Of a DNA stretch of 64,000 nt, positions 18,655 through 26,738 are shown piece after piece. The notes under the pieces were generated by a model. The model searched no databases and was not told the DNA's origin. It was given only the letters and a program-made list of their open reading frames with translations. Position 1 is the stretch's first letter; each line of letters opens with the position of its first letter. The DNA comes from Rhizobium sp. Root708 (GTDB taxonomy: Bacteria; Pseudomonadota; Alphaproteobacteria; Rhizobiales; Rhizobiaceae): assembly GCF_001429725.1 (NCBI RefSeq), contig NZ_LMHV01000007.1:124001-188000 (forward strand), in the 5' to 3' direction. The translations under genes and the position numbers were made by a program.

Positions 18655-18665
18655 CAGCCGGAACG

Positions 18666-18695
18666 AAAAAAGCCGCCGGTCTCCCGGCGGCTTTT
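18666..18695. terminator. Bidirectional Rho-independent terminator between mobB and the OmpA-family gene
   Basis: A perfect 12-bp stem, AAAAGCCGCCGG / CCGGCGGCTTTT (18668-18679 with 18684-18695), with a TCTC loop. It gives a GC stem followed by T-run on both strands, serving the convergent mobB (+) and OmpA-family (-) genes. Confidence 0.85.
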
Positions 18696-18714
18696 GATGC
18701 GTGCTTGCAATAAC

Positions 18715-20952
18715 TCAGTTGCGCGAAGCGACCGGACGGACCAGCGCCGTGACGCGGCGGATGGTGACGCGGCGGTTCTCCTGGTTCGGCCCCTGCGTGT
18801 TGACCTTCAGATAGCGCTCGCCATAGCCCTGCGTCGCAAGGTTTTCAGGCGGGATGCCGTAAACGTCGGTCATGACGTTGGCGACCGATTCCGCGCGCTG
18901 GTCCGACAGAACGAGATTGCTCTGGTCGGAGCCAACCGCATCCGTATGACCTTCGATCAGGAAGGTTTCCGACGGATCCTTGCGCAGCACCTCGTTGATG
19001 GCGTCTGCCACCTTGCGCAGGCTGCGCGCCTGGCTCATCGGGATCTCCGAACTACCCGTTGCAAAGGTGATCGTATCGAGGTCGATACGGCGCACCTTGT
19101 CGCGGATACGGGCCGAATACTTCACCTCGTCGAGCGAATAGACGCGTTCGACAGGCTCGACCGGCGGCTCGCGCAGGAAGTCGTAGTAGTCGCGATCGTC
19201 GTCACTGCTCGTGTCCATGATGTAGTCGCGCAGCGGAATGCGCAGGCGCATCGGCGGCAGGTCCGCACCCGGATCTTCGAAGTAGCTGCGATCCGGATCG
19301 TCATAAAGTCCCGGCGAGTAGTAGAGCACCGACTCCCTGCCCCGGTTGTCGACACGCGAGCGCTGGATGATGTCGCCGTAGCGGTTACGAACCGTCACGA
19401 TCTGGTAGCCGTCGCGGTCGATCGTCTCGCGATAACGGTCACGCGGCAGCTGCTCGTAGATCGGCCGTTCGCCATCCCTGAGGAAGCGGCGGTCGTCGTC
19501 GCCGCGCACATAGGTCTGGTTGTTGAACTGGATGATCACACGATTGTCGTTGCCGCGCTGGCCGAACTGAGCACCGTCGGGCCGCTCGAACTGCGGGCGA
19601 CGATCAAGGCGCTCGCCCTGTTCGCTGGTAACTGCCTCGATCTTGATCGGCGGACGTCTTTCGCCGCCCGGAGCAACCTGTGCGTCGGCATCGGACTTCG
19701 GAACGCGAAAGTTCTGTTCCTGCCCGCGCTGCCTGTCGCGGTCGCGGCGCGACTGCACGCCACCGGAACGATCCGCGTCCTTGTCGCTGTCGAGAACGGC
19801 GGCACCGTTTTCAACAGGTAGAACGACCGTTTCCGTGCTCTTGCTCGGATCGGCGGCGATCTCCTTGCGACGCTCGAGTTCCTTCGGCGTTATCTTTTCA
19901 GGAGCCGGGATTGCCTGCTCGGTCTGGCCGGCTACCGCCGGTGGCTGTGCGGTGGCATCGCCATTCGGCTGTGCTGCCGGCACCTGCTGTCCCTGCTGCA
20001 TGTTGCCAGCGGGCTGTTCGGGATTGGCCGGAGCCTGCTCGGCAGCGGGCTTTTCTTCAGGCAGCGGCGGCTTCTCGCCGCCAGGCGCAGCCTGTTCGGC
20101 CGGCTTCTCGCCTTCGGGCTGAGCCTGCGGTGCCTCGGCGGCAGTCGGCTTCTTGCGCGGCTTTACCGGCTGCTCGCCCTCAGCGGCGACGGGCGCCTTG
20201 GCTCCAGGCTGGGCTTCGCCCTGCGGCTCCGCTGCCTGCGGAGCCGGCTGCTCGGCCTGCGGCTTGGCTTCCTGCTGCTGTTGCTTGTCACGCTTGTTTC
20301 CACGCGGCTTCTGCTGCGGCTCGGCGGGCTGCTCCTGCGGGGCTGCCTGCTCCTGCTGCGGAGCGGCTGGTTCCGCCTGAGGCGCTGCCTCTTCGGCGGG
20401 CTGGCGCTTCTTGCGCGGCTTTTCGGCCGGGGCTTCCTGCTGCGGGGCGGCCTGCTCGGCCTGCGGCGCGGCTTCCTCTACCTGCTGACGCTTCTTGCGC
20501 GGCTTCTCGGCTGGGGCCTCTTGCTGCGGAGCAGCCTCCTCGGCGGGCTGCTGGCGCTGACGGCGCGGCTTTTCTGCCGGAGCTTCCTGTTGCTGCTGCG
20601 GAGCGGCTTCCTCGGCTGCCGGCTCGCGCTGGCGGCGCGGCTTCTCGGCAGGCGCTTCCTGCTGGGCCGGCTGCTCTGCGGCGGGCGCCTGCGGAGCCTG
20701 GGGCTGTTCGGCCGGAGCCTGCTGTTGTTCGCCGCCTTCTTGCTGCTGCTTGTGACGCTTCTTCAGCAGTTCCTCTTCCGACTCTCCGCCGGGGGCTGCC
20801 TCTTGCGCCACTTCGATCCCGGCTGCAGCCGGCGCCGTGCGCACCTGTTCGACCGATGAAGCTGCAGCCATGGCATGTATGGGCTGCAAGGCCATGGACA
20901 GCGACAGAAGCGGAAAGGCGGCACTGGCAAACAATCTGGATTTCATTCCCAT
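18715..20952 (-). CDS. OmpA-family protein with a long Pro/Ala/Gln/Glu repeat region
   Basis: A 745-residue envelope protein. A signal peptide (about residues 1-30, ending in an Ala-rich stretch) is followed by some 270 residues of low-complexity sequence with repeated EAPAEKPR-type units (residues 99-190), then a YXRGDDDRR / RYGDIIQRSRVDNRGRES segment found in rhizobial relatives, and a C-terminal OmpA peptidoglycan-binding domain. The diaminopimelate-binding pair is visible in EGHTDAVGSDQ (Asp671) and LSDQRAESV (Arg686). It probably links the outer membrane or periplasm to the wall. No beta-barrel is evident, so the way it is held at the membrane is unclear. GAGGAG six bases before the ATG fixes the start. 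Confidence 0.9.
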   Translation of the reverse strand: MGMKSRLFASAAFPLLSLSMALQPIHAMAAASSVEQVRTAPAAAGIEVAQEAAPGGESEEELLKKRHKQQQEGGEQQQAPAEQPQAPQAPAAEQPAQQEAPAEKPRRQREPAAEEAAPQQQQEAPAEKPRRQRQQPAEEAAPQQEAPAEKPRKKRQQVEEAAPQAEQAAPQQEAPAEKPRKKRQPAEEAAPQAEPAAPQQEQAAPQEQPAEPQQKPRGNKRDKQQQQEAKPQAEQPAPQAAEPQGEAQPGAKAPVAAEGEQPVKPRKKPTAAEAPQAQPEGEKPAEQAAPGGEKPPLPEEKPAAEQAPANPEQPAGNMQQGQQVPAAQPNGDATAQPPAVAGQTEQAIPAPEKITPKELERRKEIAADPSKSTETVVLPVENGAAVLDSDKDADRSGGVQSRRDRDRQRGQEQNFRVPKSDADAQVAPGGERRPPIKIEAVTSEQGERLDRRPQFERPDGAQFGQRGNDNRVIIQFNNQTYVRGDDDRRFLRDGERPIYEQLPRDRYRETIDRDGYQIVTVRNRYGDIIQRSRVDNRGRESVLYYSPGLYDDPDRSYFEDPGADLPPMRLRIPLRDYIMDTSSDDDRDYYDFLREPPVEPVERVYSLDEVKYSARIRDKVRRIDLDTITFATGSSEIPMSQARSLRKVADAINEVLRKDPSETFLIEGHTDAVGSDQSNLVLSDQRAESVANVMTDVYGIPPENLATQGYGERYLKVNTQGPNQENRRVTIRRVTALVRPVASRN
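20383..20658 (-). repeat. Coding tandem-like repeats (EAPAEKPR units) in the OmpA-family gene
   Basis: Four copies of EAPAEKPR followed by a basic [RK][RK][QK]R patch and an acidic EEAAPQ patch begin at residues 99, 123, 145 and 173. Unit lengths vary (24, 22, 28 residues). The alternation of basic and acidic blocks in a proline-rich background suggests an extended, self-associating linker crossing the wall. Confidence 0.85.
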
Positions 20953-21270
20953 AGGGGCTCCTCGTACGTTCTTCTTATTTCAGCACAGTCGTATTGCGAG
21001 CACACAACAACGTGACGGTCGCAACTGAAGTGCGTCCGGTTTTGTTCCATGCATTCTTAGGAACTGCCCCATTAACCCGTTATGAATAAGGCAGACTGCA
21101 ATTGTTCATGTTTGTCACCGTTTAGCGCGCTCAAAGCGCTTCGATTCCAGTTGCAATTTTAGAGAAAAAAGATTGAGTATCGCGCCAAGGCGCTGCACCG
21201 CGGCGCCGCATACTGGCCGCCGACGCAAAACCAAAAACACGGCTGGCGGCCACCAACAGAGAGGACTCTT
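20953..21270. other. Divergent intergenic region, OmpA-family gene and amino acid ABC operon
   Basis: About 318 bp with no credible gene. It should contain promoters for both directions. No recognisable operator, riboswitch or repeat stands out; the ribosome binding sites GAGGAG (for the leftward gene) and AGAGAGGA (for the rightward gene) lie at its ends. Confidence 0.5.
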
Positions 21271-22047
21271 ATGCGTATCTCCACCCGTATTCTCGCCGCC
21301 GCCTCCGTTGCCGCGATGTCTCTTTTCGCCGGCTCCGCAATGGCTGATGGCGAGAAGTATGTTATCGGCACCGACTCGACATATCCCCCCTTCGAATATG
21401 TCGACGCCAGCGGCCAGTTCCTCGGATTCGACATGGACATCGCCCGCGCGCTCTGCACGCAGATGAAAGCCGAATGCACGATCGTCAGCAGCGATTGGGA
21501 TGGCATCATTCCCGCCCTGCAGGCAAAGAAGTTCGACATGATCATTTCGTCCATGTCGATCACGCCGGAGCGTTCGAAGCTCGTCGACTTCACCAACAAG
21601 TACTACAACACCCCACCGGCGATCGCCGTCCCCAAGGACTCGACGGTCACCGACGTTGCAGGCCTGAAGGGCAAGACGATCGGCGCCCAGACGTCCACGA
21701 CGCACGCGAACTATGCCGAAAAGCACCTGTCGGACACCGAACTTAAGCTCTATCCGACCGCGGACGAGTACAAGCTCGACATCTCCAACGGTCGCGTCGA
21801 CGCCGTCATCGACGACGTTGTCGTTCTCTCGCAGTGGGTCAAGTCCGACGCCGGCGCATGCTGCAAGATCCTGACGACGCTGCCTGTCGACAAGGAAATC
21901 AACGGCGTAGGCGCAGGCATCGCCGTCCGCCAGGGCGACAACGAGCTTCGCGAAAAGCTCAACAAGGCAATCGTCGCGATCCGCGAAAGCGGCGAGTACA
22001 AGAAGATCCAGGACAAGTACTTCGACTTCAACGTTTACGGCGACTGA
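21271..22047 (+). CDS. Polar amino acid ABC transporter, periplasmic binding protein
   Basis: A 258-residue solute-binding protein of the lysine/arginine/ornithine/histidine-binding family (SBP_bac_3). A signal peptide ends at SAMA-DGEKY. Family landmarks are IGTDSTYPPFEYVDASGQFLGFDMDIARAL and DGIIPALQAKKFDMIISSMSITPERSK, which carries ligand-contacting residues; the latter and two paired cysteines (CCK) resemble basic-amino-acid binders. AGAGAGGA precedes the ATG. A terminator-like hairpin between this gene and the permeases would give the usual excess of binding protein. Confidence 0.92.
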   Translation: MRISTRILAAASVAAMSLFAGSAMADGEKYVIGTDSTYPPFEYVDASGQFLGFDMDIARALCTQMKAECTIVSSDWDGIIPALQAKKFDMIISSMSITPERSKLVDFTNKYYNTPPAIAVPKDSTVTDVAGLKGKTIGAQTSTTHANYAEKHLSDTELKLYPTADEYKLDISNGRVDAVIDDVVVLSQWVKSDAGACCKILTTLPVDKEINGVGAGIAVRQGDNELREKLNKAIVAIRESGEYKKIQDKYFDFNVYGD

Positions 22048-22075
22048 TAATTTCTGTAGGCCGCTAATAAAGGTG

Positions 22076-22106
22076 ATGGCGGAAGGCTTGCCCTTCCGCC
22101 ATTTTT
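22076..22106 (+). terminator. Attenuating hairpin between binding protein and permease genes
   Basis: A perfect 11-bp stem (ATGGCGGAAGG / CCTTCCGCCAT) with a 5-base loop and a T-run. Its place inside the transport operon suggests partial termination, raising binding protein over membrane components. Confidence 0.8.
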
Positions 22107-22160
22107 GTTTGACATAGACGGAAAGAGCAAAGCGGCAAAAGCCGCGAGGGGAAAATTGGT

Positions 22161-22964
22161 ATGGGCGGATTATTTTCCGCGCTGGGCTCGTTGTGGGCCT
22201 GGATAGGATATATTTTCGATCCGCTGTGCGGACCGGCAGGGCTTTTCACTTGGTTCGGTTCTTCCACGATTTTGGCCTGCGGTGATACCGGCTGGGGCGA
22301 TGAAATCGCGGCAGGCCTGAAGGTCACCGTGGCGGTCGCCATCGTCACCTTGCCGATCGGCCTCGTCATCGGCTTTCTGGTGGCGCTCGGCCAGCAGTCG
22401 GAAGAAAAGTCCGTTCGTCTCGCCGCCGGCATCTACACCACGATTTTTCGCGGCCTGCCTGAGCTCCTGACGCTCTTCATCATCTACTACGGCATGCAGA
22501 TCCTCATTCAGTCGGTCCTGTCGTCGCTCGGATATGACGGACGAATCGAGATCAATGCATTCCTGGCCGGCGTTATCGCGCTCTCCGTCGTCTTCTCGTC
22601 TTACTGTTCCGAGGTTCTGCTGTCGGCGTTCCGCGCGGTGCCGAAGGGGCAATACGAAGCCGGCGATGCGCTTGGTTTCCATCGCGGCCGCACGATGATG
22701 CTGATCATCCTGCCGCAACTGGTCCGGATCGCCCTACCCGGCCTCGTCAATCTCTGGATGATCCTGCTCAAGGACACGTCCTACGTCTCGATCATCGGCC
22801 TCGCCGATGTCCTGCGCCAGACCGGCGTCGCGGTGAAGGTCACCAAGCAGGCCTTCCTGTTCTACTTCGTTGCCTGCTGCATCTACCTCGGCCTCGCCAT
22901 CATCTCGTCCTACGGCCTGAGCTACATCGAACGCTGGGCGAAGCGCTCGGAGGTCCGTCGATGA
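22161..22964 (+). CDS. Polar amino acid ABC transporter permease (HisQ-like)
   Basis: A 267-residue inner-membrane permease of the HisMQ family. Several transmembrane helices and the EAA loop that docks onto the ATPase, EAGDALGFHRGRTMMLIILPQ, are visible. GAGGGG precedes the ATG. The gene overlaps the next permease by four bases (ATGA), so the two subunits are coupled and probably form a heterodimer. Confidence 0.92.
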   Translation: MGGLFSALGSLWAWIGYIFDPLCGPAGLFTWFGSSTILACGDTGWGDEIAAGLKVTVAVAIVTLPIGLVIGFLVALGQQSEEKSVRLAAGIYTTIFRGLPELLTLFIIYYGMQILIQSVLSSLGYDGRIEINAFLAGVIALSVVFSSYCSEVLLSAFRAVPKGQYEAGDALGFHRGRTMMLIILPQLVRIALPGLVNLWMILLKDTSYVSIIGLADVLRQTGVAVKVTKQAFLFYFVACCIYLGLAIISSYGLSYIERWAKRSEVRR

Positions 22965-23791
22965 GCTACGCGGAAGCCCTGATTCCACCGCAGCCGGCGC
23001 CAAAGGCGGCGCGAAAGCCTATTACGCTCGCCCGCGTCACCGGCTATGCGGTCGTGGCCCTTTGGATTCTTCTTGCAATCGTCCTGATCACCACCGTCAT
23101 CGGCGGCTGGGACCCGGAGAAGTTCACGCGCTACGGACCACGCTACCTTCACGGCCTCGTCACGACGATCGAGTTGGTCGCGATCTCGGTTTTCTTCGGC
23201 GCCATCCTGTCGTTGCCGCTGGCCTTCGCGCGGATGTCGCCCAACCGCTACATCAACGGCATCGCCTACGCCTATGTCTACGTGTTCCGCGGCACGCCGC
23301 TGCTCGCCCAGCTCTTCCTGATCTACTACGGTCTTGGCGGCTTTCGCAAAGAGCTCGAAGCCGTCGGGCTCTGGTGGTTCTTCCGCGACGCCTGGTTCTG
23401 CGGCCTCTTTTCCATGACGATCAACACCGCTGCCTATCAGGCCGAGATTCTTCGCGGCGCGATCGAAAGTGTGCCACGCGGCCAGCACGAAGCAGCCGCA
23501 TCGCTCGGCATTCACAAGATCGTCGCTTTTCGCAAGGTCGTGCTGCCGCAGGCGCTGATCGTGGCGCTGCGTCCTTACGGCAACGAGATCATCCTGCTGA
23601 TCAAGGGTTCCGCCGTCGTCGCCATCATCACCGTTCTCGATCTGATGGGCGAGACGCGTTACGCCTTCTCGCGCACCTTCGATTATCAGACCTACCTCTG
23701 GGCAGCGATTTTCTATCTCACCATGGTGGAAGCGCTGCGCCATCTCTGGGGCTGGATCGAACGCCGGCTGACGCGCCATCTCAAGCGCTGA
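22961..23791 (+). CDS. Polar amino acid ABC transporter permease (HisM-like)
   Basis: A 276-residue partner permease. It has a cytoplasmic N-terminal extension of about 30 residues (PPQPAPKAARKP), hydrophobic helices and the EAA loop HEAAASLGIHKIVAFRKVVLPQ. The operon ends here: the next gene encodes an Usg-family protein, and no ABC ATPase follows. The ATP-binding subunit must be encoded elsewhere or shared with another system. Confidence 0.92.
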   Translation: MSYAEALIPPQPAPKAARKPITLARVTGYAVVALWILLAIVLITTVIGGWDPEKFTRYGPRYLHGLVTTIELVAISVFFGAILSLPLAFARMSPNRYINGIAYAYVYVFRGTPLLAQLFLIYYGLGGFRKELEAVGLWWFFRDAWFCGLFSMTINTAAYQAEILRGAIESVPRGQHEAAASLGIHKIVAFRKVVLPQALIVALRPYGNEIILLIKGSAVVAIITVLDLMGETRYAFSRTFDYQTYLWAAIFYLTMVEALRHLWGWIERRLTRHLKR

Positions 23792-23794
23792 CAA

Positions 23795-23830
23795 TGCTTG
23801 GCAGCAGTCCGTTCGTGCGGCTGCCAAGCA
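23795..23830 (+). terminator. Perfect stem-loop directly after the permease operon
   Basis: An 11-bp perfect stem (TGCTTGGCAGC / GCTGCCAAGCA) with a 14-base loop begins four bases after the stop codon. There is no T-run, so it may be a 3'-end stabilising hairpin or a weak terminator rather than a classical intrinsic terminator. Confidence 0.5.
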
Positions 23831-23952
23831 CCTGAAATAAAAGAACAATCATCGATTCTTCTAGCATTCCCGCAAGCTTCGGTTAACCATCACATGGTTC
23901 CATTTCACATGGTGCTAATAAGCGCCGTGTGGGAACAGAAGCGAGGCAGGCA

Positions 23953-24219
23953 ATGCATAAGGACATGGAAAAGCAGCTGCAGGGCTACGGCTTGACGACC
24001 GCGCAGATCATCTACCGCATGCCGGATCACCGCGCGATCCTGCAGACCTATATCTGGCAGGACTACGACCTGGCGCCGGACTTCCCGGAAATGCGCGGCT
24101 TCCTGAAATTCTGGCAGGAGAAGCTGGACGGGCCTCTTCATTCGGTCCGTTATATCCATCGCAAGCTGATATCGGCCACGGAATGGCGCGCTCTGCGCGG
24201 CGAGTTCATTCTGAACTGA
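23953..24219 (+). CDS. usg: Usg-family protein
   Basis: An 88-residue protein of the Usg family (PF06233), small alphaproteobacterial proteins originally named for a gene near tryptophan genes; the function is unknown. Conserved-looking segments are LTTAQIIYRMPDHRAILQTYIWQDYDLAPDFP and LDGPLHSVRYIHRKLI. The ATG at 23953 has GAGGCAGG upstream; an in-frame start eight codons earlier is less well placed. Confidence 0.85.
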   Translation: MHKDMEKQLQGYGLTTAQIIYRMPDHRAILQTYIWQDYDLAPDFPEMRGFLKFWQEKLDGPLHSVRYIHRKLISATEWRALRGEFILN

Positions 24220-24306
24220 CGTCCGGGTCGGCCGCAGGCGCACCATTGCAAAAACGGCGCGGGGGCCGTACAGCCACCGCAACGGATGATGGAAGGTGTG
24301 AACGCC

Positions 24307-25125
24307 ATGGCAAACAAGATCGACGAAGACGTGCTGGCGGAAGCCTACAACCGGGCGCTGACGCTGGAAAAGGCCGGTGACGTGGACGCCGCCGTAAAAG
24401 CCTATGAAGAGGTGCTTGTCATCGATCCTGAGGATCACGGCGGCGCCGCAGTTAGAATTGCGGCGCTTGGGCGCGGCGAGACCCCGGCCAAGGCGCCGGA
24501 TGCCTACGTCGAGACGCTTTTCGATCAGCATGCGGAAGTCTTCGAGGACGTGCTTGTCGAGCAGTTGGGCTACCATGTGCCGATGATGGTCCGGCAGCGT
24601 TTGCAGACGCTTGGGCTCGGGCCGTTCCAGCGCTTGCTCGATCTCGGATGCGGAACCGGCCTGACCGGCAGCGCGCTTCGCGACATGTGCGCCGACATGA
24701 CCGGCATCGATCTCTCCGAGAACATGGTCGAGATTGCCCACGAGAAGGACCTTTACGAGACCTTGTTCGTGGCCGAGGTGGAAGACTTCCTCGATGATAA
24801 CGACGAGGATCCCTTCGACATCATCACCGCGACCGACGTTCTGCCCTACCTCGGCGCGCTGGAGCCGTTGTTCTTCGGCGCGGCCGAAAACCTGACACCA
24901 GGTGGCCTTTTCGTATTTTCGTCCGAAACCCTGCCCGAGGCGGTTCTGAACGGCCGAGCCTATATCGTCGGCCCGCACCAGCGTTTTGCGCACGCGGAAG
25001 CCTATGTACGCGAACGACTGACCGCGACCGGCTTCGAGCTCGTCGAGATCACCGACATCAACGTGCGCATGGAAGAGGGGCAGCCGACTCCCGGCCATCT
25101 CGTCGTCGCACGGCTCGCCCAATAG
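24307..25125 (+). CDS. TPR-containing class I SAM-dependent methyltransferase
   Basis: A 272-residue protein. Residues 5-55 form one TPR-like helical pair (LAEAYNRALTLEKAGDVDAAVKAYEEVLVIDP), and the rest is a Rossmann methyltransferase with motif I LLDLGCGTGLTG, motif II ITGIDLSENMVEIA-like (MTGIDLSENM) and a predicted strand ITATDVLPYLG. The substrate is unknown. GGAAGG lies 10 bases before the ATG at 24307; an upstream ATG at 24286 overlaps that site. The TAG stop falls inside the first ArsR-type palindrome of the next operon. Confidence 0.88.
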   Translation: MANKIDEDVLAEAYNRALTLEKAGDVDAAVKAYEEVLVIDPEDHGGAAVRIAALGRGETPAKAPDAYVETLFDQHAEVFEDVLVEQLGYHVPMMVRQRLQTLGLGPFQRLLDLGCGTGLTGSALRDMCADMTGIDLSENMVEIAHEKDLYETLFVAEVEDFLDDNDEDPFDIITATDVLPYLGALEPLFFGAAENLTPGGLFVFSSETLPEAVLNGRAYIVGPHQRFAHAEAYVRERLTATGFELVEITDINVRMEEGQPTPGHLVVARLAQ

Positions 25126-25145
25126 TTTTCCATTTGGAGAACTAT
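25122..25145. promoter_or_regulatory. Operator-like palindrome 1 upstream of the GST-ArsR-SRPBCC operon
   Basis: The sequence ATAGTTTTCC-ATTT-GGAGAACTAT is a 10+10-bp inverted repeat with one mismatch. It overlaps the preceding methyltransferase stop codon and matches palindrome 2 at 20 of 24 positions. The ArsR protein two genes downstream is the natural candidate to bind it. Confidence 0.65.
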
Positions 25146-25170
25146 TTGTTGCAGAGTGCCTTTGGGTTTG

Positions 25171-25194
25171 ATAGTTTCCTATTTGGATAAGTAT
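25171..25194. promoter_or_regulatory. Operator-like palindrome 2 upstream of the GST-ArsR-SRPBCC operon
   Basis: The second 24-bp copy, with starts 49 bp apart, ends 20 bp before the GST start codon. A possible -35 TTGCAG (25149-25154) would place the -10 element inside this copy, so a bound regulator would block transcription. Promoter assignment is inference. Confidence 0.6.
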
Positions 25195-25214
25195 CAAAGC
25201 AAAGGCTTCTGCAC

Positions 25215-25904
25215 ATGCCTCTCGTTCTGTACGGCCACCCCCTCGCCTCCTTCTGCCACAAGGTGCTGATTGCGCTTTACGAAAGCGGCACCGCCTTCGA
25301 AGACCGGCTCGTCGATCTCGCCAACGAGGATTCGCGCGCCGATTTTCTCTCGCTCTGGCCGGTCGGCAAGATGCCGATGCTGCGCGACGAGGCCCGCAAC
25401 CGCACGGTTCCGGAAACGACGATCATTATCGAATACCTCGAGCTGCATTATCCGGGCGCACAGCGGCTTCTGCCGCTGGAGGACGGTGATGCCCTGCAGG
25501 TCAGGCTTTGGGATCGCTTCTTCGATCTTTACGTGCAGACGCCGATGCAGAAGATCGTCGGTGACACGTTGCGCCCCGATGGGGCGAAGGACCCGCATGG
25601 CGTTGCTGAGGCACGCACGACGCTGGAGACGGCTTACGACATGATCGAAGCCCAGCTCGGCGCCCAGGCCTGGGTCTGCGGCGACAACTTCACCATGGCC
25701 GATTGCGCCGCCGCTCCGGCCCTATTCTACGCGGAGACGCTGGTGCCGTTTGGCGAAGCCCGTCCGCTACTGAAGGCCTACTACGAACGCCTGCTCGCGC
25801 GGCCGTCCTTTGCGCGGGTTTTGGAAGAGGCAATGCCCTACTTCCGCTTCTATCCCCACCGCGACAACCTGCCCCTTCGGTTCCGGCCGGATGGCGCAGC
25901 CTGA
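25215..25904 (+). CDS. Glutathione S-transferase family protein
   Basis: A 229-residue GST with the N-terminal thioredoxin-like domain (LVLYGHPLASFCHKVLIALYE, where the Ser/Cys near residue 11-13 is the usual catalytic position; VPETTIIIEYLE as the gamma-glutamyl binding ESxxI-like motif) and an all-helical C-terminal domain with NFTMADCAAAPALFYAE. AAAGG precedes the ATG. Its stop overlaps the ArsR start by one base (TGATG), so it is first in a GST-ArsR-SRPBCC operon; a role in handling a reactive or xenobiotic compound sensed by ArsR is inferred. Confidence 0.92.
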   Translation: MPLVLYGHPLASFCHKVLIALYESGTAFEDRLVDLANEDSRADFLSLWPVGKMPMLRDEARNRTVPETTIIIEYLELHYPGAQRLLPLEDGDALQVRLWDRFFDLYVQTPMQKIVGDTLRPDGAKDPHGVAEARTTLETAYDMIEAQLGAQAWVCGDNFTMADCAAAPALFYAETLVPFGEARPLLKAYYERLLARPSFARVLEEAMPYFRFYPHRDNLPLRFRPDGAA

Positions 25905-26236
25905 TGACGGCGGGCGACACCGGCCTGGATCGCCTCTTTCATGCCTTGTCCGATCGCAGCCGGCGCGGCATGGTCGACCGACTGGGACGAGGGCCGGCAT
26001 CCGTATCGGAGCTCGCCGCCCCGCAAGCCATGGCGCTTCCGGCGGCGATGAAGCATCTGTCTGTGCTGGAAGAAAGCGGGCTGGTCGCCTCGCGCAAGGT
26101 GGGGCGTATCAGGACCTATCACCTGCGCAAGGAAGCACTCGGGAATCTCGAACACTGGCTTAGCGCCCACAAGGAAGGATGGAACCGAACCTTCGACAGG
26201 CTGGAAGAGTTCCTTTCCCGAGATGAAACGGAGTGA
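25904..26236 (+). CDS. ArsR-family winged-helix regulator (SRPBCC-linked)
   Basis: A 110-residue ArsR/SmtB-type regulator: LFHALSDRSRRGMVDRLGRG leads into the winged helix PASVSELAAPQAMALPAAMKHLSVLEESGLVASRKVGRIRTYHL. The metal-binding cysteine motif of true ArsR (ELCVCDL) is absent, so a metal is unlikely to be the signal. It is coupled to the GST gene upstream (1-base overlap) and six bases from the SRPBCC gene. Two palindromes upstream of the operon are probable autoregulatory targets. Confidence 0.92.
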   Translation: MTAGDTGLDRLFHALSDRSRRGMVDRLGRGPASVSELAAPQAMALPAAMKHLSVLEESGLVASRKVGRIRTYHLRKEALGNLEHWLSAHKEGWNRTFDRLEEFLSRDETE

Positions 26237-26242
26237 TCTGGA

Positions 26243-26719
26243 ATGAAGACGAATTCTGCCGACCATGCGACCTTCGTGATCGAACGCGACCTGCGCGCAC
26301 CCGTCGGACGAGCCTTTGCTGCCTGGGCCGACCCACGGGCCAAGCAACAGTGGTTTGCCTGCCACGACAATTGGGTCTCTCTCGAATACGGCCTGGATTT
26401 TCGAGTTGGCGGCGCTGAGGTCAACCGCGTCGCGGATGCGGAGGGGATCGTCCATGCCTACGACGCGCGATATCTCGACATCGTCCCCGACGCGCGCATC
26501 ATCTACGCCTACGACATGAAGCTCGGCGATAACAGGATCTCCGCGTCGCTGACGACAGTCACCTTCCGGCCAACGCCACAGGGAACGACAATGACGTTCA
26601 CCGAGCAGGTCGTCTTTCTCGACGGTTACACCGACGACGGATCGCGTCGTCAGGGGACCGAGATCCTGATCGACAACGTTCAGGCGTTCATCGAACGCGA
26701 AAGCGAGATGGTGCACTAG
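26243..26719 (+). CDS. SRPBCC / AHSA1-type lipid-binding fold protein
   Basis: A 158-residue START/SRPBCC (Aha1-like) protein: FVIERDLRAPVGRAFAAWADPRAKQQWF at the N terminus and the long C-terminal helix following TFTEQVVFLDGYTDDGSRRQGTEILIDNV. Such proteins usually bind hydrophobic ligands and are often encoded next to ArsR regulators; the ligand is unknown. It may bind or sequester the compound that induces the operon. It converges with ssuB, with only 19 bp between the stops. Confidence 0.9.
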   Translation: MKTNSADHATFVIERDLRAPVGRAFAAWADPRAKQQWFACHDNWVSLEYGLDFRVGGAEVNRVADAEGIVHAYDARYLDIVPDARIIYAYDMKLGDNRISASLTTVTFRPTPQGTTMTFTEQVVFLDGYTDDGSRRQGTEILIDNVQAFIERESEMVH

Positions 26720-26738
26720 TCCTATTCGCCGGCAGCTC

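Noticed and set aside
19680..20954. Plus-strand frames opposite the repeat-rich OmpA-family gene
   Set aside because: Ala/Arg-rich and Leu-rich translations arise from the complementary strand of the Pro/Ala/Gln repeats.
23883..23890. TTAACCAT, resembling a CtrA half-site, upstream of usg
   Set aside because: Only a half-site; the second TTAA at seven bases is missing and single matches of this length are expected by chance.
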